NCBI RefSeq assembly: GCF_047663525.1
Contig: NC_092616.1
Span: 4,253,501 to 4,317,500 of the forward strand
Length of the DNA stretch: 64,000 bases
Direction of reading: 5' to 3'
DNA from: Anas platyrhynchos
Taxonomy: Eukaryota; Chordata; Aves; Anseriformes; Anatidae
Both the position numbers and the translations under genes were made by a program. This document shows, piece by piece, positions 45,541-57,100 of the stretch (position 1 is the first letter of the stretch; the number at the start of each line of letters is the position of its first letter). The notes below the pieces were generated by a model that did not search any database, had not been told where the DNA came from, and saw only the letters and a list, made by a program, of their open reading frames with translations.

Positions 45541-46099
45541 TTTCTTTGTGATGTCAAATGCATGAGAAGCCTGACAGGGTCAGAAAAGTGGCCATTTATT
45601 TGCAGAAGAAGCAATAGGGATGGATTCTCCAGAAATGCAACTTGGTGCTTGACAGAGCGGCACACTGCCACAGTCATGGTGACAGCCTGGCAGCCTTGTG
45701 TCTGGGTATTCCTGTGAGATCAGCCAAATGGGATGAAGGATTTGTTCCCTGACCCTTCTGTTGTGAGAGGGGTTTTGCCTCTCAGCAAAGCATATCGCTG
45801 TTGCCTGGACTCCTTCTGTGAGTGGCATCTGCCATTGGGGCCCAGAGATGTGCAAAGTCTTGGTTCTCTTGCTTTCCAACATCCTCTGGCATTCAGTCAA
45901 CACAAAGCAACCCACGGTCTTCACCACAGCTGGTCATCATGGAAAGGCACCTCTGGGACTCCTTGCAACTGGCTTCAGTAATTCTGCCTTTGCTTATGTC
46001 AATCGTGATTGCCTACATTATTACGGACTCTTCTAGAGGTGACTTTGGAGTATGGGAATTCTCTATACAAATACAAAAGAGCTTTGATATTTTAGCTTG
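45541..46099. other. OR-unit flank, copy E
   Basis: Reversed copy of 20,091-20,690. Nothing gene-like. Confidence 0.5.
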
Positions 46100-48620
46100 T
46101 GCTCAATGACTTTGGTCCTAGAACATTGCAGGTTATTGAATCAACGCCTGGAATATCTTAGAGCCAATCACACACTGGCCTATAGTGTGTTGGTTATGGA
46201 AAATACTCTGGTGGGGGACTTCAGCTTCCCAAATGTCTGGTGGAAAGACAACACAGACAACACCCGAAAATTTGTGTTGGGCCACGTGTGATAAACTCAG
46301 GTGGAAAGACTCAAGAACAGGTAACTCTAAATGGCTGTGGCACAGCCCAGAAGCTTGCTCCAGTCTGGGAATATGCCCCTGTCCAACTATGGAAATTATA
46401 AGGCATTAATATGAACAGACCCATCAGGTCAGTCAGCATAGTAAGGGGAAGTAATAGTTATTGTGCTGTAGGTGCAGAAGGCAATAAGCCTTGGATTGAG
46501 CCTCAGAAGACTCAAGGACATCTAATGCAGTTCATCCATGAGCTAAGACAAACACTGTGAGCAGAGTGAAGGACACTTCGAGCAGAGGAGATGGGCAACT
46601 GGCATGGCTGAGCAAGGACCTGCTGCTTAAACTGAGGGAAAAATAGGAAAATGTACAAGAAGTGGAAGGAGGGTTGTATTGCCTGGGAGGAATACGGGGT
46701 GTGAACTAGATGTGTAGAGACGGGACCAGGAAAGCCAAGCCACAGACGGAGCTGAACTTGGCAAGGGATGTGAAGAAGAACAAGAAGGGGTTCTACGGAT
46801 ACATAGGCAGGAGACAGCCAAAAGAGAGTGTTCCCCCTCTGATAAACAAGGTGGGAGAACTGGCTTCCTCAGACATGGAAAAAGCTGAGGTACTCAGTAA
46901 GTGCTTTGCCTCAGTCTTCACTCGTGGTCAAGTTTCCTGTGTCTGTCAGGACCCTGAAACTCAAGGAGAGGGTGAGAGGAGCAGATTTTGTCCCACTGTG
47001 ACAGTGGAACAAATCCAGGACTGCCTAATGAAACTGGATGTATACAAGTCCATGGGACCAGAGGGTATACATCCCAGGATGCTGAGAGAGATGGCTGATG
47101 CGGTTGCTGAGCCGCTCTCCATCATATTCGAAAAATCATGGCTGTTGGGTGAAGCCCCCAGTGACTGGAAAAAGGGAAACATGACTCTCATTTTTAAGAA
47201 AGGGAGAACAGAAGAGCTGGGGAGCTATAGGCTGGTGATCCTCACCTCTGTGCCTGAGATGATCATGGAGCAGTCCCTCCTGGAACACATCTTAAGGCAT
47301 GCATGAGATAAAGAGGTGATTTGAGACAGCCAGTATGGCTTCACCAAAGGCAGATCTTGCCTAACCAATCTGGTGGCCTTCTATGATGGAGTGATGACAT
47401 CAGTGGACAAAGGAAGGGCTACGAATATCATCTACCTGGACTTGGGCAAAGCCTTTGATATGGTCCCTCACCACATTTGTCTCTCTAAATTGGAGAAGTA
47501 TGGATTTGAAGGATGGCCTGTTAGGTGGATCAAGAATTGGTTGGCTGGTCGCAGCCAAAGTGTTGTGGTCAATGGTTCTATGTCTGGGTGGAGTCTGGTC
47601 ACAAGTGGTGTCCCTCAGGGGTCAGTATTTGGACGGGTACTCTTCAACATCTTTATCAATGACATAGGTGATGGAATCCAGTGAATCCTCAGCAAGTTTG
47701 GAGATGACACCAGGCTGAGTGGTGCAGTCGATACAATAGAGGGAAGGGATGCCATCCAGAGGGACCTGGACAGGCTGGAGTACTGGGTCCATGAGAACCT
47801 AATGAGGCTCAACAAGGCCAAGTGCAAGACGTTGCACTTGGACTTGGTCAATCCCACATATTTATACAGACTGGACAAAGAAGAAATTGAGAGTAGCCTT
47901 GTGGAGAAGGACTTTGGGGTCCTGCTGGACGAGAAGCTGCACATGAGCCAGCAGCATGCGCTTGTTGCCTGGAAGGCCAACTGTGTCCTGGGCTGCATTA
48001 AAAAGGAGTGGCCAGGAGGGAGAGGGAAGTGACTGTACCCCTCTACTCTGTTATTGTGAGACCCCACCTGGAATACTGTGTACAGGCCTGAAGCCCCCAG
48101 CACAAGAAGGACGTGGAGCTCTTGGAACGGATCCAGAGGAGGGCACTCAGATGATCAGAGGGCTGGAGCACCTCTCCTATGCAGAAAGGTTCAGGGAACT
48201 GGTCTTGTTTAGCTTGGAGAAGAGAAGGCTCTGCCGAGACCTCATTGTGGCCTTCCAGTACGTGAAGGGAGTGTATAAACAGGACAGGGAAATGCCTGTT
48301 CATATGTGTTGGTAGTAACTGAACAAGGGGGAATGGTTTTAAAGTAAGACAGGGAAGGTTTAGACTAGAAATTAGGAGAGCTTTTTTCACTCAGAGGGTG
48401 GTGAGGCACTGGAACATGTTGCCCAGAGAGGTTGTGGATGCCCCATCCCTGGAGGCATTCAAGGCCACCTGGATGCAGCTCTGGGCATCCTGCTCTAGTG
48501 GTTGGCAACCCTGCCCAGAGCAGGGGGATTGAAAGTAGGTCCTGTTCAACCCAGGAGGTTGACAGTAGGACCTTTTTAAGGTCCTGTTCAACCCAGGACA
48601 TCCCATGATTCTATAATGTT
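46100..48620 (+). mobile_element. CR1 LINE, fullest old copy
   Basis: Endonuclease motif GDFSFPNVWW (about 46,220), linker, RT motifs [32 protein letters not shown] and [15 protein letters not shown] in place of FADD at about 47,700, then [13 protein letters not shown] and a 3' end (CCCATGATTCTATAATG). Several stops. Paralogous copies are 800-2897 and 16,370-18,870. Confidence 0.9.
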
Positions 48621-48918
48621 TTTCCTCCCAGCGTCACATCCCAGAGAGGAGTCAGCTTCCAGGGACAGCTGGCCCTGGATTGTCCCCCATAGCAAGGAGG
48701 CATGCCTAGAGAAGCCCTAGGGATAAGGGCATCCCTAGCATCAGGACCCAGGAGTCCTTACTGCCACATTATCCCCTGAGCTCAGAGGAACACTCAGGCA
48801 GGGCTCTCACAGCAGCCAACAGCCTTGTCCAACCTCCCTCCAAAGCCCAGGACTTGCAGCTTTGGACAGCTGACAGCCCCTGTGATACGTCTTGGGAAGG
48901 GGCTCCTGACACGCTCAC

Positions 48919-48997
48919 CTTTGGAGGAGAGCTGAAAGAGCACTGGAAACAGGGAAGTAAGGCCAGAGGTGATGGTCACCCTCCAGCAGCACTCTAT
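48919..48997 (-). pseudogene. Orphan signal-peptide-like exon, copy F, start lost
   Basis: 79 bases aligned without indels to 15,986-16,064. The start codon is ATA instead of ATG; the 25 following codons stay open and end LFQLSSK. The donor AAAG|GTGAGC is kept. Confidence 0.4.
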
Positions 48998-50610
48998 CTC
49001 GTTTGCTGCTGGCCCTCAGCTCAGGACAAGGGATGCCTGCCCTGGCTCCTCAACCTCAGCTCCTCTGCAAGGTGCCCCTGCTCCTCCCTCCGCCCGTCAG
49101 CGAGGGTCGCCCAGTGCAAGCTTGCTGCCTGCTGACCCCACTCCTGGCCACAGAAGGACAGCGCTGGGGAGCACCCAAGCAGGGACCAGCAGGGACCAGG
49201 CCTTGCAGGGAAGGGGAGCACTGCCGCTGCTCCAGTGACGATATCCTGGTGATGCAGTGCCCCCTCTGTGACATCAGCCTGTGACATTTGAAGGCCTGTG
49301 AGGTCAGCAGCATGGAGATGGCACAGCTCAGGAGAGAGATAAGAGATGCACTTCCCTTCTGCCCAGTTCTTTTCGGGATCAGGAACAGATCAGGGACATC
49401 TCCAAATGGTGGCAAAGGCCATGGAATAAAGGAAGTGGAGCCCTGGAGATACCACTACTGCCCCCTTTTACCAACATGCTTCTGCTGTTGGGAGCCCTCC
49501 CACACTGGTTGGGTTTGAGGCTTGTCCTGGGGCTTGGATTTTTCAAAAGATGGGAGCAAAGGCACCTGGGATGGAACAGCCCCTCGGTGTGCCTGAACTC
49601 TTCACTGCATGTAACTCACTTCTGAAAGAAGGATGGGTTTTACAGAGTGAATTGGAGTACATGCCAGGGCCTCGGCACCATCCCCCAGTCTGCCATGCAG
49701 GAGGCAGAGGTGGTACACGAGGGAAGGGCAGACGTACCCTCAAAATGTCATGATGAGAGAGAGGAGTAGGGCAGCGCTGAAGACAAAAAGGGGAGTGGGG
49801 AGAATGGTCTAGGATGGATGCCATGCTCCCCTGTAGGCTGCCACAGCCTCCCCATGGCCCACGGCTTTGGACCTTCAGAGGAGGTCGAGACCATAGAAGG
49901 GGCTGAGGTGGGGGGGCAGCCTGCCCCTTGCAGCTGGGCTGCCAGATCTGCCTGCAGGAGACCACTTGTGTCTGTGTCCACAATGGAGGAGGAACCCATC
50001 CTGATTTAGGATCTAAACTCTCTCATTTCAGGAGACCTGTGGCATGCTGAAGGCAGGACTACAGCCCCTGACCGTACTGCACACAGATGTACCTGGTCCC
50101 GTGTCAGCTGGACCATGTCAAGTGGGCTGCAGGGAAACATAAGGCTGAGCCTGTGCAATGCTGGGTATAGGTCTGTCCCCTAAACCTCATCTCTTTCCAT
50201 GTGCTGAAAAGCAGCTGGACTACATCATGCCTTGTGCATGAGGAGTGTCAAGACACAAGTTTTCCTGTTTGCAAGTGCCAGATCCTGGTGAACATCACCT
50301 AGGTTGGCCCATCTGGCAGCTGTGCACAGAAGCTCTCTGTAAGAACCCATAGAAACCATGGGGAATGTTTGAACCCTGCAGTGTCCCTTTCCTGTGGTTG
50401 GCAGAGTGAATAAATTCCCTCACAGTGACATGGAGTCATTGAACTCAACTTACTCCAACGCTTTCCACAAGACTTTGCCCACTTCTTCATCCTGGCTGCA
50501 GACATTTACCTCCTGCCATGCTGTCACCCTGACTGGCTTTAGGCCCTAAACCATAAGGGCTCCCCCAGTCTGCTGCCCAGTCCATAGAAGAGATCCATGC
50601 ATCCAGACAG

Positions 50611-50646
50611 ATTCTTCACATGGAGCAACCTCTCCATGTGAAGAAT
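50611..50646. repeat. Perfect 15-bp hairpin, unit F
   Basis: ATTCTTCACATGGAG at 50,611-50,625, six-base loop, exact reverse complement at 50,632-50,646. Confidence 0.8.
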
Positions 50647-50829
50647 TGGATCATGCCCAATTGTCTCTTCTGAAGAAGCTGCACCCATTCAGCATGATCA
50701 TGCTGTGCCCCTGACTGGCTCTCCTCTGACCTTCACACACAAGGGCCCTCCCAGCCTGCTGCCAATTCCGTGGACAGGACAAAGGAAGGTGAATCTTATA
50801 CAGATTTTTATTAACTTTATTTTTATTTT

Positions 50830-51620
50830 AGGAGAGGTGATTCTGCTGTCAAGAAATGTGTCTGCCCAGGGGAGGGAGGGAAGCCCAGGGATTCCTTCAG
50901 GATGTTTCCCAGCAGGTTCCCCTGCAGCCCCAGGGCCGTGTGCAGGGAGCCTGGTGGGGGGCAGAGCAAGGGAGGCCTTGCGCTGGGCCTCTGCTGCTGA
51001 GCTGGGCCGGGCTCCTGGGCCCAAGGGGAGCTCCTGGCAAGCGGGCAGCGCTGCAGAGAGACAGCTCTGCCCAGGAGCAGCTCCTCTGCACAGCGCAGCA
51101 GGGCTGGGGGCACTGCCTGCAGAGACACAGTGCTTAAAGGCAGGCAGAAGTGGCAGCATGCCCAGAGCTCCCTGCGGGAGAAGACTTCCCAGCCCTGCAC
51201 CCGGTAAGTCTCTGGCTGGAGGGCAATGCAGCCGCAGTTCGTGGAGGCAGGAGAAGCCGGGGGTGCAGGCAGGGCTGTCCAGTGCTGTGGTGCAGAGCAG
51301 GGTCCCTGCTGTGGCCCAGGGGCTGTGTGGCGGGGCAGGGCCTCTGCCGCCTGCCAGGCTCAGCACTCAGCCTGCCCGGGGAGCTGCCCAGGGCGCTGCG
51401 GGGAGAAGCTGCGGGTGGAAGGAACCCCCCCTGGCAGGGCAGGGTCCTGCTGCTGGTGGGAGGCTGCTGCCTGGGGCAGCCTGCTCACAGCTCCACAGCA
51501 CAACCAGGGTGTATCCTAGAGGATATTGCAAGAATAAGGATGAGAGAGGGGTTTTTGGCTTCACTCTCAGATTTCCTGAGCCTTTTGAGCTTTCAGTTTT
51601 CTTTTCTTTGGCTCAGTGAT
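50830..51620 (+). repeat. GC-rich OR upstream module, copy F
   Basis: Direct copy of the 4808-5560 module. It is the copy most like unit A and also extends farther on the left (50,700-50,850) into sequence shared with unit B. Confidence 0.76.
51134..51209 (+). promoter_or_regulatory. Putative OR promoter and first-exon donor, unit F
   Basis: TTAAAGG at 51,134-51,140 and donor CCCG|GTAAGT (GT at 51,204-51,205), spaced as in unit A. Confidence 0.5.
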
Positions 51621-53662
51621 AAGAGCAATAGATCTGATATTTCCAAGGAGATTCTGAGAGTCCTAAGACAAGGAGAGACTTGCAGTCCTAAGCCAACACG
51701 AGGAGGGTTACATGGACCCCCAGCAAGTCCGGTTCCTGTGGTAGACTGCTGCCTGTGGCAGGCTGCTCACAGCTCCACAGCACCACCAGTGGTTTCCGAG
51801 GGGACTTTGCAAGAGGAGAGTCAGGGCAGGTGTTAGCTGCTTCAGGCTCAGCTTTCCTGCGTTACTGCTTTCCTCTTTTTTTCTTCTTTGGCTTAGTGGG
51901 AGTAGAAATAGACTCTGCTATTTCCAAGAGAAATCTGAGTCTCCTCAGCCTTCAAAAATAGCATTACATGGACTGCACAAGTCCCCTTCCTATCCAACTG
52001 CTCATAATAAGCTTCGCCACCACATGGGCAGTGCCAAAAGGGTCTGTGTGACCCGGAGCTAGCGAGCTGCCCCTGGGCAGAGCCCTGCTGCCAGGAGGTG
52101 TCTGCAGGGCAGAGCTGAGCACCCAGCGGATGGGATGGGGGCTGTGAGCTGCAGGCAGGAGGTGGGGGGCACTTCCCTACCATCCGTGCCCTGCTGATGC
52201 CTTCCCCATAAAAACTCTTTGGCTTTTTTTCTCATCTAACAATAATGTCATGAGTTTCTTTGGACTCACTAGAGTTTTGGGGATGAGAATTCAGATACAG
52301 ATCAAAAACTGATGATGATGTTCTCTCAGATACGTCCATGAATAAAAGGCATCCATGTTCCCTCCTAACTCTTGGGTCTTGGGGGAAATGCTGTGTGTGG
52401 AGAAGAAGCTGACTCTGCTTTCAGGACATCAATCTAAGGAAATTTAACTCTTTACATGGGGTTTCTTCCGGGCTGCAGGCTGCCCTCCACAAGAGCACAG
52501 CTCTGCCCTAGCAGCTCTGTGTTATCTAGCAGCCCCATGGAGAAGACATATCAGTCCTAAGGCCATACAAATGCCGCTGAATCATTGTATATGGGCAGCT
52601 GCTATGATCTCTCTGTGACAGTCATGAAGAGCAGAGACCTGAGATCCTCCTCAGATACGATGAGATGGGTGAGGGGTTAAGAGATCTGCACTTTGAACCT
52701 GGATTCCTCTGCTCTCAGCAGCATCCAGGTTCTTTTCAGGGAAACACCTGATTGTGACCATCCTCCAGAGGTGCCCTCACAGGGCAGCTGGGAATAGGAC
52801 TGATGGATACCCCAGCTGTCCTCACTCTGCCCTGAAGGACAGTCCCTTTGCCTTGCAGGACCCCAAGATTTTACTTGGTGAGCAGTACAAGCGCCAAGCA
52901 TTTGTGCCTTAAATACACTCCTCAGGTGTAGGGCGGGGGCAAGTGTACAACTGCAAGTTACAACTGCAGAGCAGGGCTTTGTGCATAGTGCTTTGGTTTG
53001 TTACTTTACACTTGCCTCTGGGGGTCTTTCATGCTGAAGGCTCATAGTCTTCCTCTCAGTTTTTTTTTCTTGTCCTTCCCCTTTGTACTCCTTGGCTGCA
53101 TGTCAAAAGCTTACACAGAGTCTCCTGCAAGTTTTGTCTCCTAGCCGTCCTTCAGCTTCTCTCTTCTCCTTAATCTCCTGGCCAGATATCAGGGGCTTGC
53201 ACAGTGTCCCATTCAGAAGTCATAACAGTTACTAGTTGTTAACAGTTGTTCTGAAACCCCCAGACATCAGAGACTTCAAAGAAAGAACATACAAATACGA
53301 ATAGCTCTCTATTGACACAAATTGTTAAAACATTCCTTACAAAACCAAAGCATTATGCACAAAGCCCTGCTCTGCAGTTGCATGAATTTTGAGAAAAATG
53401 CTCCAAAACTCCTTTTTACATCAAACACAGTTCATTTGAGACCACCTCATGTTCCATTTACTTACTGTTCTAGTACAGACTTGTCTGCTGCAGAGTCTCT
53501 TGTCCCCCATAGAACCATCAGGCAGCATCACTTTGAGATCAAGTAGAGGACCAGTCTTCCCAAAAGCAGAGGCAGTTTTTTATGGTTTCTACAAAACAAT
53601 AGGCTAGGTTTACCTCACAGAGGTCCACCCTAACATTTCAATTCTCTTTCCTCCTTGAACAG
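51621..53662 (+). other. 5' intron of OR unit F
   Basis: Contains a second partial repeat of the module end (about 51,730-51,930), the shared motif block (52,060-52,180), then about 1.4 kb seen only here. It ends in acceptor TCCTCCTTGAACAG-like sequence (AG at 53,661-53,662). Confidence 0.45.
52961..53380. repeat. 39-bp inverted repeat pair
   Basis: 52,961-52,999 and 53,342-53,380 are reverse complements at 38 of 39 positions, 342 bp apart. Could be ends of a small DNA element or a local inversion product. No transposase is visible. Confidence 0.7.
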
Positions 53663-53707
53663 GCCTCCCTATCTAGAGGAGCAGATTCCTATTTCCAGGA
53701 GGATCAG

Positions 53708-54646
53708 ATGTCCAACAGCAGCTCTATTACCGGGTTCCTCCTCCTGGCATTTGCAGACACACGGGAGCTGCAGCTCCTGCACTTTGCGCTCTTCCTGGGC
53801 ATCTACCTGGCTGCCCTCCTGGGCAACGGCCTCATCCTCACCGCCATAGCCTATGACCACCACCTCCACACCCCCATGTACTTCTTCCTCCTCAACCTCG
53901 CCCTCCTTGACCTGGGCTGCATCTCCACCACTCTGCCCAAAGCCATGGCCCTCTGGGACATGAGCACCATTTCATACTCAGGATGTGTTGCACAGGTCTT
54001 TTTCTTCTTCTTTTTACTGTCAACAGAGTATTATGTTCTCACTGTCATGTCCTATGACCGCTACGTTGCCATCTGCAAACCCCTGCACTACGGAAGCCTC
54101 CTGGGCAGCAGAGCTTGTGCCCAGATGGCAGCAGCTGCCTGGGGCAGTGGGGTTCTCTATGCTGTGCTGCACACTGCCAGTACATTTTCCCTGCCCCTCT
54201 GCCAAGGCAATGCTGTGGACCAGTTCTTCTGTGAAATCCCCTCCATCCTCAAGCTCTCCTGCTCAGACTCCTACCTCAGGGAAATTGGGCTTCTCACATT
54301 TAGTGGTTTTCTCTTTCTGGGGTGTTTTGTTTTCATTCTTTTTTCCTATGTGCAAATTTTCAGGGCTGTGCTGAGGATTCCCTCTGAGCAGGGACAGCAC
54401 AAAACCTTTTCCACATGCCTCCCTCACCTGGCTGTGGTCTTCCTGTTTCTTAGCACAGGCATGTTTGCCTACCTGAAGCCCCCCTCCATCTCCTTGACAT
54501 CCCTGAACCTGGTGTTGACTGTCCTGTACTCGGTGATGCCCCCAGCAGTGAACACCCTCATCTACAGCATGCGGAACCAGGAGCTCAGGAATGCCATTAG
54601 GAAAGTGATTTCATGGAGATATTTAAGGATGTGCCGAGGAAACTGA
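53708..54646 (+). CDS. Olfactory receptor F, OR14-like, intact with two-codon deletion
   Basis: Odorant receptor of 312 residues. MSNSSSITGF begins 45 bases after the acceptor at 53,662. Landmarks: GN 39-40, LHTPMYFFLLNLALLDLG, MSYDRYVAICKPLHY (114-128), QFFCEIPSILKLSC, SYVQIFRAVLRIP, HKTFSTCLPHLAVV, PPAVNTLIYSMRNQE. Compared with the paralogues it lacks two codons (Asn-Ser) after PKAMA, at about 53,950, in the first extracellular loop. NPLIY in TM7 is NTLIY, losing a proline that is almost universal in ORs. The frame is open, but these two changes could affect folding. The C-terminus (RKVISWRYLRMC) resembles OR B. Confidence 0.92.
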   Translation: MSNSSSITGFLLLAFADTRELQLLHFALFLGIYLAALLGNGLILTAIAYDHHLHTPMYFFLLNLALLDLGCISTTLPKAMALWDMSTISYSGCVAQVFFFFFLLSTEYYVLTVMSYDRYVAICKPLHYGSLLGSRACAQMAAAAWGSGVLYAVLHTASTFSLPLCQGNAVDQFFCEIPSILKLSCSDSYLREIGLLTFSGFLFLGCFVFILFSYVQIFRAVLRIPSEQGQHKTFSTCLPHLAVVFLFLSTGMFAYLKPPSISLTSLNLVLTVLYSVMPPAVNTLIYSMRNQELRNAIRKVISWRYLRMCRGN

Positions 54647-54886
54647 CTGGACCTTTCCTCAGCTATAAACTGCTTCTTTTCTTCTTCCTCAGATGAATTA
54701 GAGTTTATGTAATGATAGGGCAAGCTGTCTTAACTTCTGGATGGATTTGATTTGTTTTTTCATTTTCCCTTGTGATATTGTTTTCCACAAAGAAATGCTG
54801 TTCTTCATCCCCTTGTACCAACATATCTTTTGTAACCCTGAGGCTTTGCATAAACGAGGAGCCAGACTCTCTGTGTATTTAAACAA

Positions 54887-54892
54887 AATAAA
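54887..54892 (+). terminator. Poly(A) signal of OR F
   Basis: AATAAA in TTTAAACAAAATAAATGAA, about 240 bases after the stop, as in B and D. Confidence 0.58.
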
Positions 54893-56129
54893 TGAAGCCA
54901 CAACTTCTTTGTCTGAGACACACTCTCAGCTGATCAGGAAGTAATGGGACGAGCAAACCCTTTCTGGCTGCAGCAGCTTGGGGCAGGATGCCCTGGCCCT
55001 GATGCAGCAGGAGCTGCCTAAGAAACCCCAGGGATGGCACGGAGGGGCTGCAGGCCTCTGAGGATCCGCTGCTGAAGAGAGCAGGGGACACAGCAGGGGA
55101 CACTGACCTCTGTATGCTTCTGCCTTGGATGCTCCCCTCTGTGGCACTGAGCCCTCTGTGCCCCAGGAGCTGCTGTGGCCTTCAGAGGGGCTGTGGCTGT
55201 GGTGGCAGTGCCCAGAGCCCTGCAGCAACCTGTGGTGAGCACTGTCTTGGGGTCACCCCAGCCTGGGCTGCTGGGCTGGGCTGGGATGAGGGCAGGGAGG
55301 TGGGCAGAGAGCAGGGAGTTCGGAGAATTGGGGGGAAGCTGGGAAAGGCTGGAATGGGCGTTTGACCATTGCTCACATCTCTGCCCACCAAGGGCACATG
55401 AAGTGCTGCTGTTCCTCACAGCCCTGCCTGTACTCTCTCCCTTCTCACACTGTGCTCTGTCATATCCAGCACTTTCCCAGGCCTTGTCCCACAGGCTCCC
55501 ACCCCATGTCCAGCTGGCATCACTGCAGGGCAGCCCTCTCCAGGGGCCCAGGCACCTGCCTGCAGCTTCCACAGCTGCTGCTCTTGATGGCCTCCTGAGG
55601 CCTGCCTGCTCCTGGCCCATCACAGTGTTGTGAGGAGGTGACCTCAGCAGCAGCAGCCCAGCCATGGTGGCTCAACAGAGCTGTCCCCTGCCTGAGGTGC
55701 CCCCTATGTCCCATGGGGTTTGTGATGCACTCAATGACATCGCCGTGTCTGCCTGCCTGCCACCAGGCAGTCAGGTCACTGCAGTAGGAATGGCAGCACA
55801 ACCCACCTCCCAGCCGTGTCACTGGGACCTTCCTCCACATGTCCCCTCTCCCCAGCTCCCAGCACTGCTGGGTTGGTTTCCTGATAGTTCAGGTGATGTA
55901 AAATCCTAGAATCCCAGACACTTGCCCGTCTCTCTCCCAGTTATCTATGTGTACACGTGTAACTCTGCATATACATTTACCTTTACTTGCACATATATCT
56001 GTAGTTACAGCTGTAGCTACACAAATATTTTTCACTATACAGACAGAAAGATGTGAATATTCCCACCAAGAAAGGCAGATAATACGGATATGTACATATA
56101 TGTATGTATATATATATCTTCCCCTGCAC
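54893..56129. other. 3' flank of OR unit F
   Basis: The first 350 bases match the reversed 3' flank of OR B. The rest has no recognised gene. A TATATG/TATATA tract runs at 56,090-56,118. Confidence 0.45.
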
Positions 56130-56620
56130 TGCACTGCACTTCATCTCCTCAGTCTTTGAGGTATTTCCATCTGGCCTTATGAAACAGCCCATGCTGGAAA
56201 TCACCTTTCCAGCAGAGTGTGTGCACGTGCATTTTCCGCTCTTCTGCAGAGTTCCCCTCCACTTGCTCTTGCTCTTTGGTCATTCAGATACTTCTCATAC
56301 ACACAGTTGCTTCTAGGGATTTCGAGGAGGTTGAGCTTGCCTGTATTTCAGTAGTCCCTTTCATCATCCCTGTAGCCAATTCTATATTTCTCTTTTACCA
56401 TTTCTTATATCTGTGTCAAAAATTTATTGTACAGTCATCCCTTGTGGATGGTGCACCTCATTGGAGGCAAGTTAGAGTTGACTCACAGGTGTGGACTGTG
56501 GTTTTTGTTTGGTTGCTTCTTTTATTTTTGTTGGTGTTTGTTTCTTTTTAATATACATTTTTTGTAAATATTAAAAGAAAAAGACACCCACACACAAAAA
56601 TAACAACAAAAAACTATGTG
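56130..56620 (+). repeat. Dispersed repeat, copy 2
   Basis: Related to 59,163-59,640 (+) and 39,890-40,240 (-): GAGGTATTTCCATCTGGCCT, CACCTTTCCAGCAGA, CTTGCTCTTTGGTCATTCAG, and a T-rich then A-rich end with ACACACA. Family unknown. Confidence 0.55.
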
Positions 56621-56704
56621 CAGCCAGATGTCTGAGGAAGGGAGGTGGGAGTTGGTGCAAAAATCATAGAATCATAGTATATCCCAAGTTGGGCAGGACT
56701 CATA

Positions 56705-56880
56705 AGGATCACAGAATCACAGAATCACAGAATTTCTAAGTTGGAAGAGACCTCAAGATCATCGAGTCCAACTTCTGACCTAACACTAACAGTCCCCACT
56801 AAATCATATCCCTAAGCTCTACATCTAAATGTCTTTTAAAGACTTCCAGGGATGGTGACTCCACCACTTCCCCTCCACTA
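56705..56880 (-). mobile_element. CR1 3' end fragment
   Basis: Minus strand: CR1 3' UTR and C-terminal codons with CTGTGATTCTGTGAT tail. Same subfamily as 4050-4293. Confidence 0.82.
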
Positions 56881-57100
56881 CTCAAGGTGAGGCCCCAACA
56901 GTGCAAGGTAGAGTGGGACAATCACCTCCCTCAACTGACTAGCAATGCCGTGCTTGATGCACCCCAGGATATGGTTGGCCCTCCTGGCTGCCAGGGCACA
57001 CTACTGGCTCATATTCAGCTTGCTATCAACCAAAACCCCCAGATCCCTCTCTGCAGGGCTGTTCTCCAGTGTCTCGTCACCCAAGGAACAGAGTTCCCCT
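56881..57100 (-). mobile_element. CR1 fragment
   Basis: Minus-strand RT C-terminal text ([26 protein letters not shown]). 5'-truncated and joined to the preceding CR1 end. Confidence 0.78.

Larger units (their letters stand above)
48621..50829. other. OR-unit outer flank, copy F
   Basis: Reversed copy of 14,131-16,360. It contains the orphan leader exon and the hairpin, listed separately. Open frames such as 49,003-49,284 are partly shared with unit B but break at indels. No recognised gene. Confidence 0.5.
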
